DNA of 64,000 nt from Amphibacillus xylanus NBRC 15112. GTDB taxonomy: Bacteria > Bacillota > Bacilli > Bacillales > Amphibacillaceae. Where the stretch lies: NCBI RefSeq assembly GCF_000307165.1, contig NC_018704.1, positions 1,550,001 through 1,614,000 on the forward strand, given 5' to 3'. Under the pieces are notes generated by a model. It saw nothing but the letters and a program-made list of their open reading frames with translations. It made no database searches and had not been told where the DNA came from. A program made the translations under genes and the position numbers. Positions 63,785 to 64,000 of this stretch are shown here, piece after piece. The first letter of the stretch is position 1, and each line of letters starts with the position of its first letter.

Positions 63785-64000
63785 TTATCTAAAGAAGCTA
63801 AACAAGACTCTAACGCCTTGTGTAGCGAATTCCAATGTAATAAGTGCTACAACACCTGAAATATCAAGCATACCAAGTGGTGGAATGATCTTTCTAAATG
63901 GCTCTAAGTATGGTTCGACAATGTTTTTTAAAAATTGACCAATAGAAGATTCTCGAGCACCAGGAAACCAAGACATTAAAATATAAATAATGACCGCAAA
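63785..64000 (-). CDS. ylmG: YggT family membrane protein YlmG, partial
   Basis: A short membrane protein of the YggT family. Only the last 71 codons are in the window: the frame is open through position 64000 ([16 protein letters not shown] at the edge), so the visible internal Met is not the start. The signature [34 protein letters not shown] and a second hydrophobic segment identify it. Its role in envelope or division is not established. Confidence 0.9.
   Translation of the reverse strand, partial: FAVIIYILMSWFPGARESSIGQFLKNIVEPYLEPFRKIIPPLGMLDISGVVALITLEFATQGVRVLFSFFR

Overview
This window reads as a core chromosomal segment of a low-GC Gram-positive spore-former of the family Bacillaceae. 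The gene order is that of the Bacillus subtilis block running from codY/hslUV to ylmG, here presented in reverse, so almost everything lies on the minus strand. Small diagnostic genes (spoVM, remA, fapR, ylxM, khpA, rqcH, pyrR) and the leaders (PyrR attenuators, an ileS T-box) fit this. Several genes that sit in this block in B. subtilis are not here: sucCD, trmFO, sdaAB/sdaAA, def, rlmN, ylqD and carAB. Loss of sucCD from its usual place suggests a fermentative relative such as Amphibacillus or Halolactibacillus, but the genus is a guess.

Layout. 1-2436: 5' part of hslU, then hslV and xerC. 2437-4960: intergenic DNA and topA. 5012-8846: dprA, then the ylqH/ylqG/rnhB group. 8950-12239: rbgA, lepB, rplS, trmD and rimM (ribosome assembly, secretion, tRNA modification). 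12345-19286: khpA, rpsP, ffh, ylxM, ftsY and smc (SRP pathway and chromosome organisation). 19397-24037: a small DUF1128-like gene on the plus strand, rnc, and the FapR-controlled lipid genes acpP, fabG, fabD, plsX and fapR. 24131-28416: recG, fakA and yloU. 28732-29704: rpmB (plus strand), an insertion scar made of a palindromic repeat and an ISL3-type transposase tail, then spoVM. 29746-42960: thiN, rpe, rsgA, prkC, prpC, rsmB, fmt, priA, coaBC, rpoZ, gmk, remA and yicC, tightly packed with many overlaps. 43062-47498: a calcium-type P-ATPase and the divergent rqcH.

47661-50117 is the only clearly accessory stretch. It has two secreted or membrane-anchored proteins of unknown function that appear to share one beta-rich domain, next to the broken 3' end of a matrixin-like zinc protease. 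The shared domain resembles the netrin/TIMP type of OB fold to my eye, which makes the pairing with a matrixin relic the most interesting hypothesis here.

50167-57742 is the pyrimidine operon pyrR-P-B-C-K-D-F-E with a sigma-A-like promoter and two clear PyrR attenuators, but without carAB and without a recognisable PyrR site before pyrB. 57739-64000 holds rluD (ylyB), lspA, ileS with its T-box, divIVA, ylmH and the 3' part of ylmG. No tRNA, rRNA, CRISPR array, prophage or complete insertion sequence was seen.
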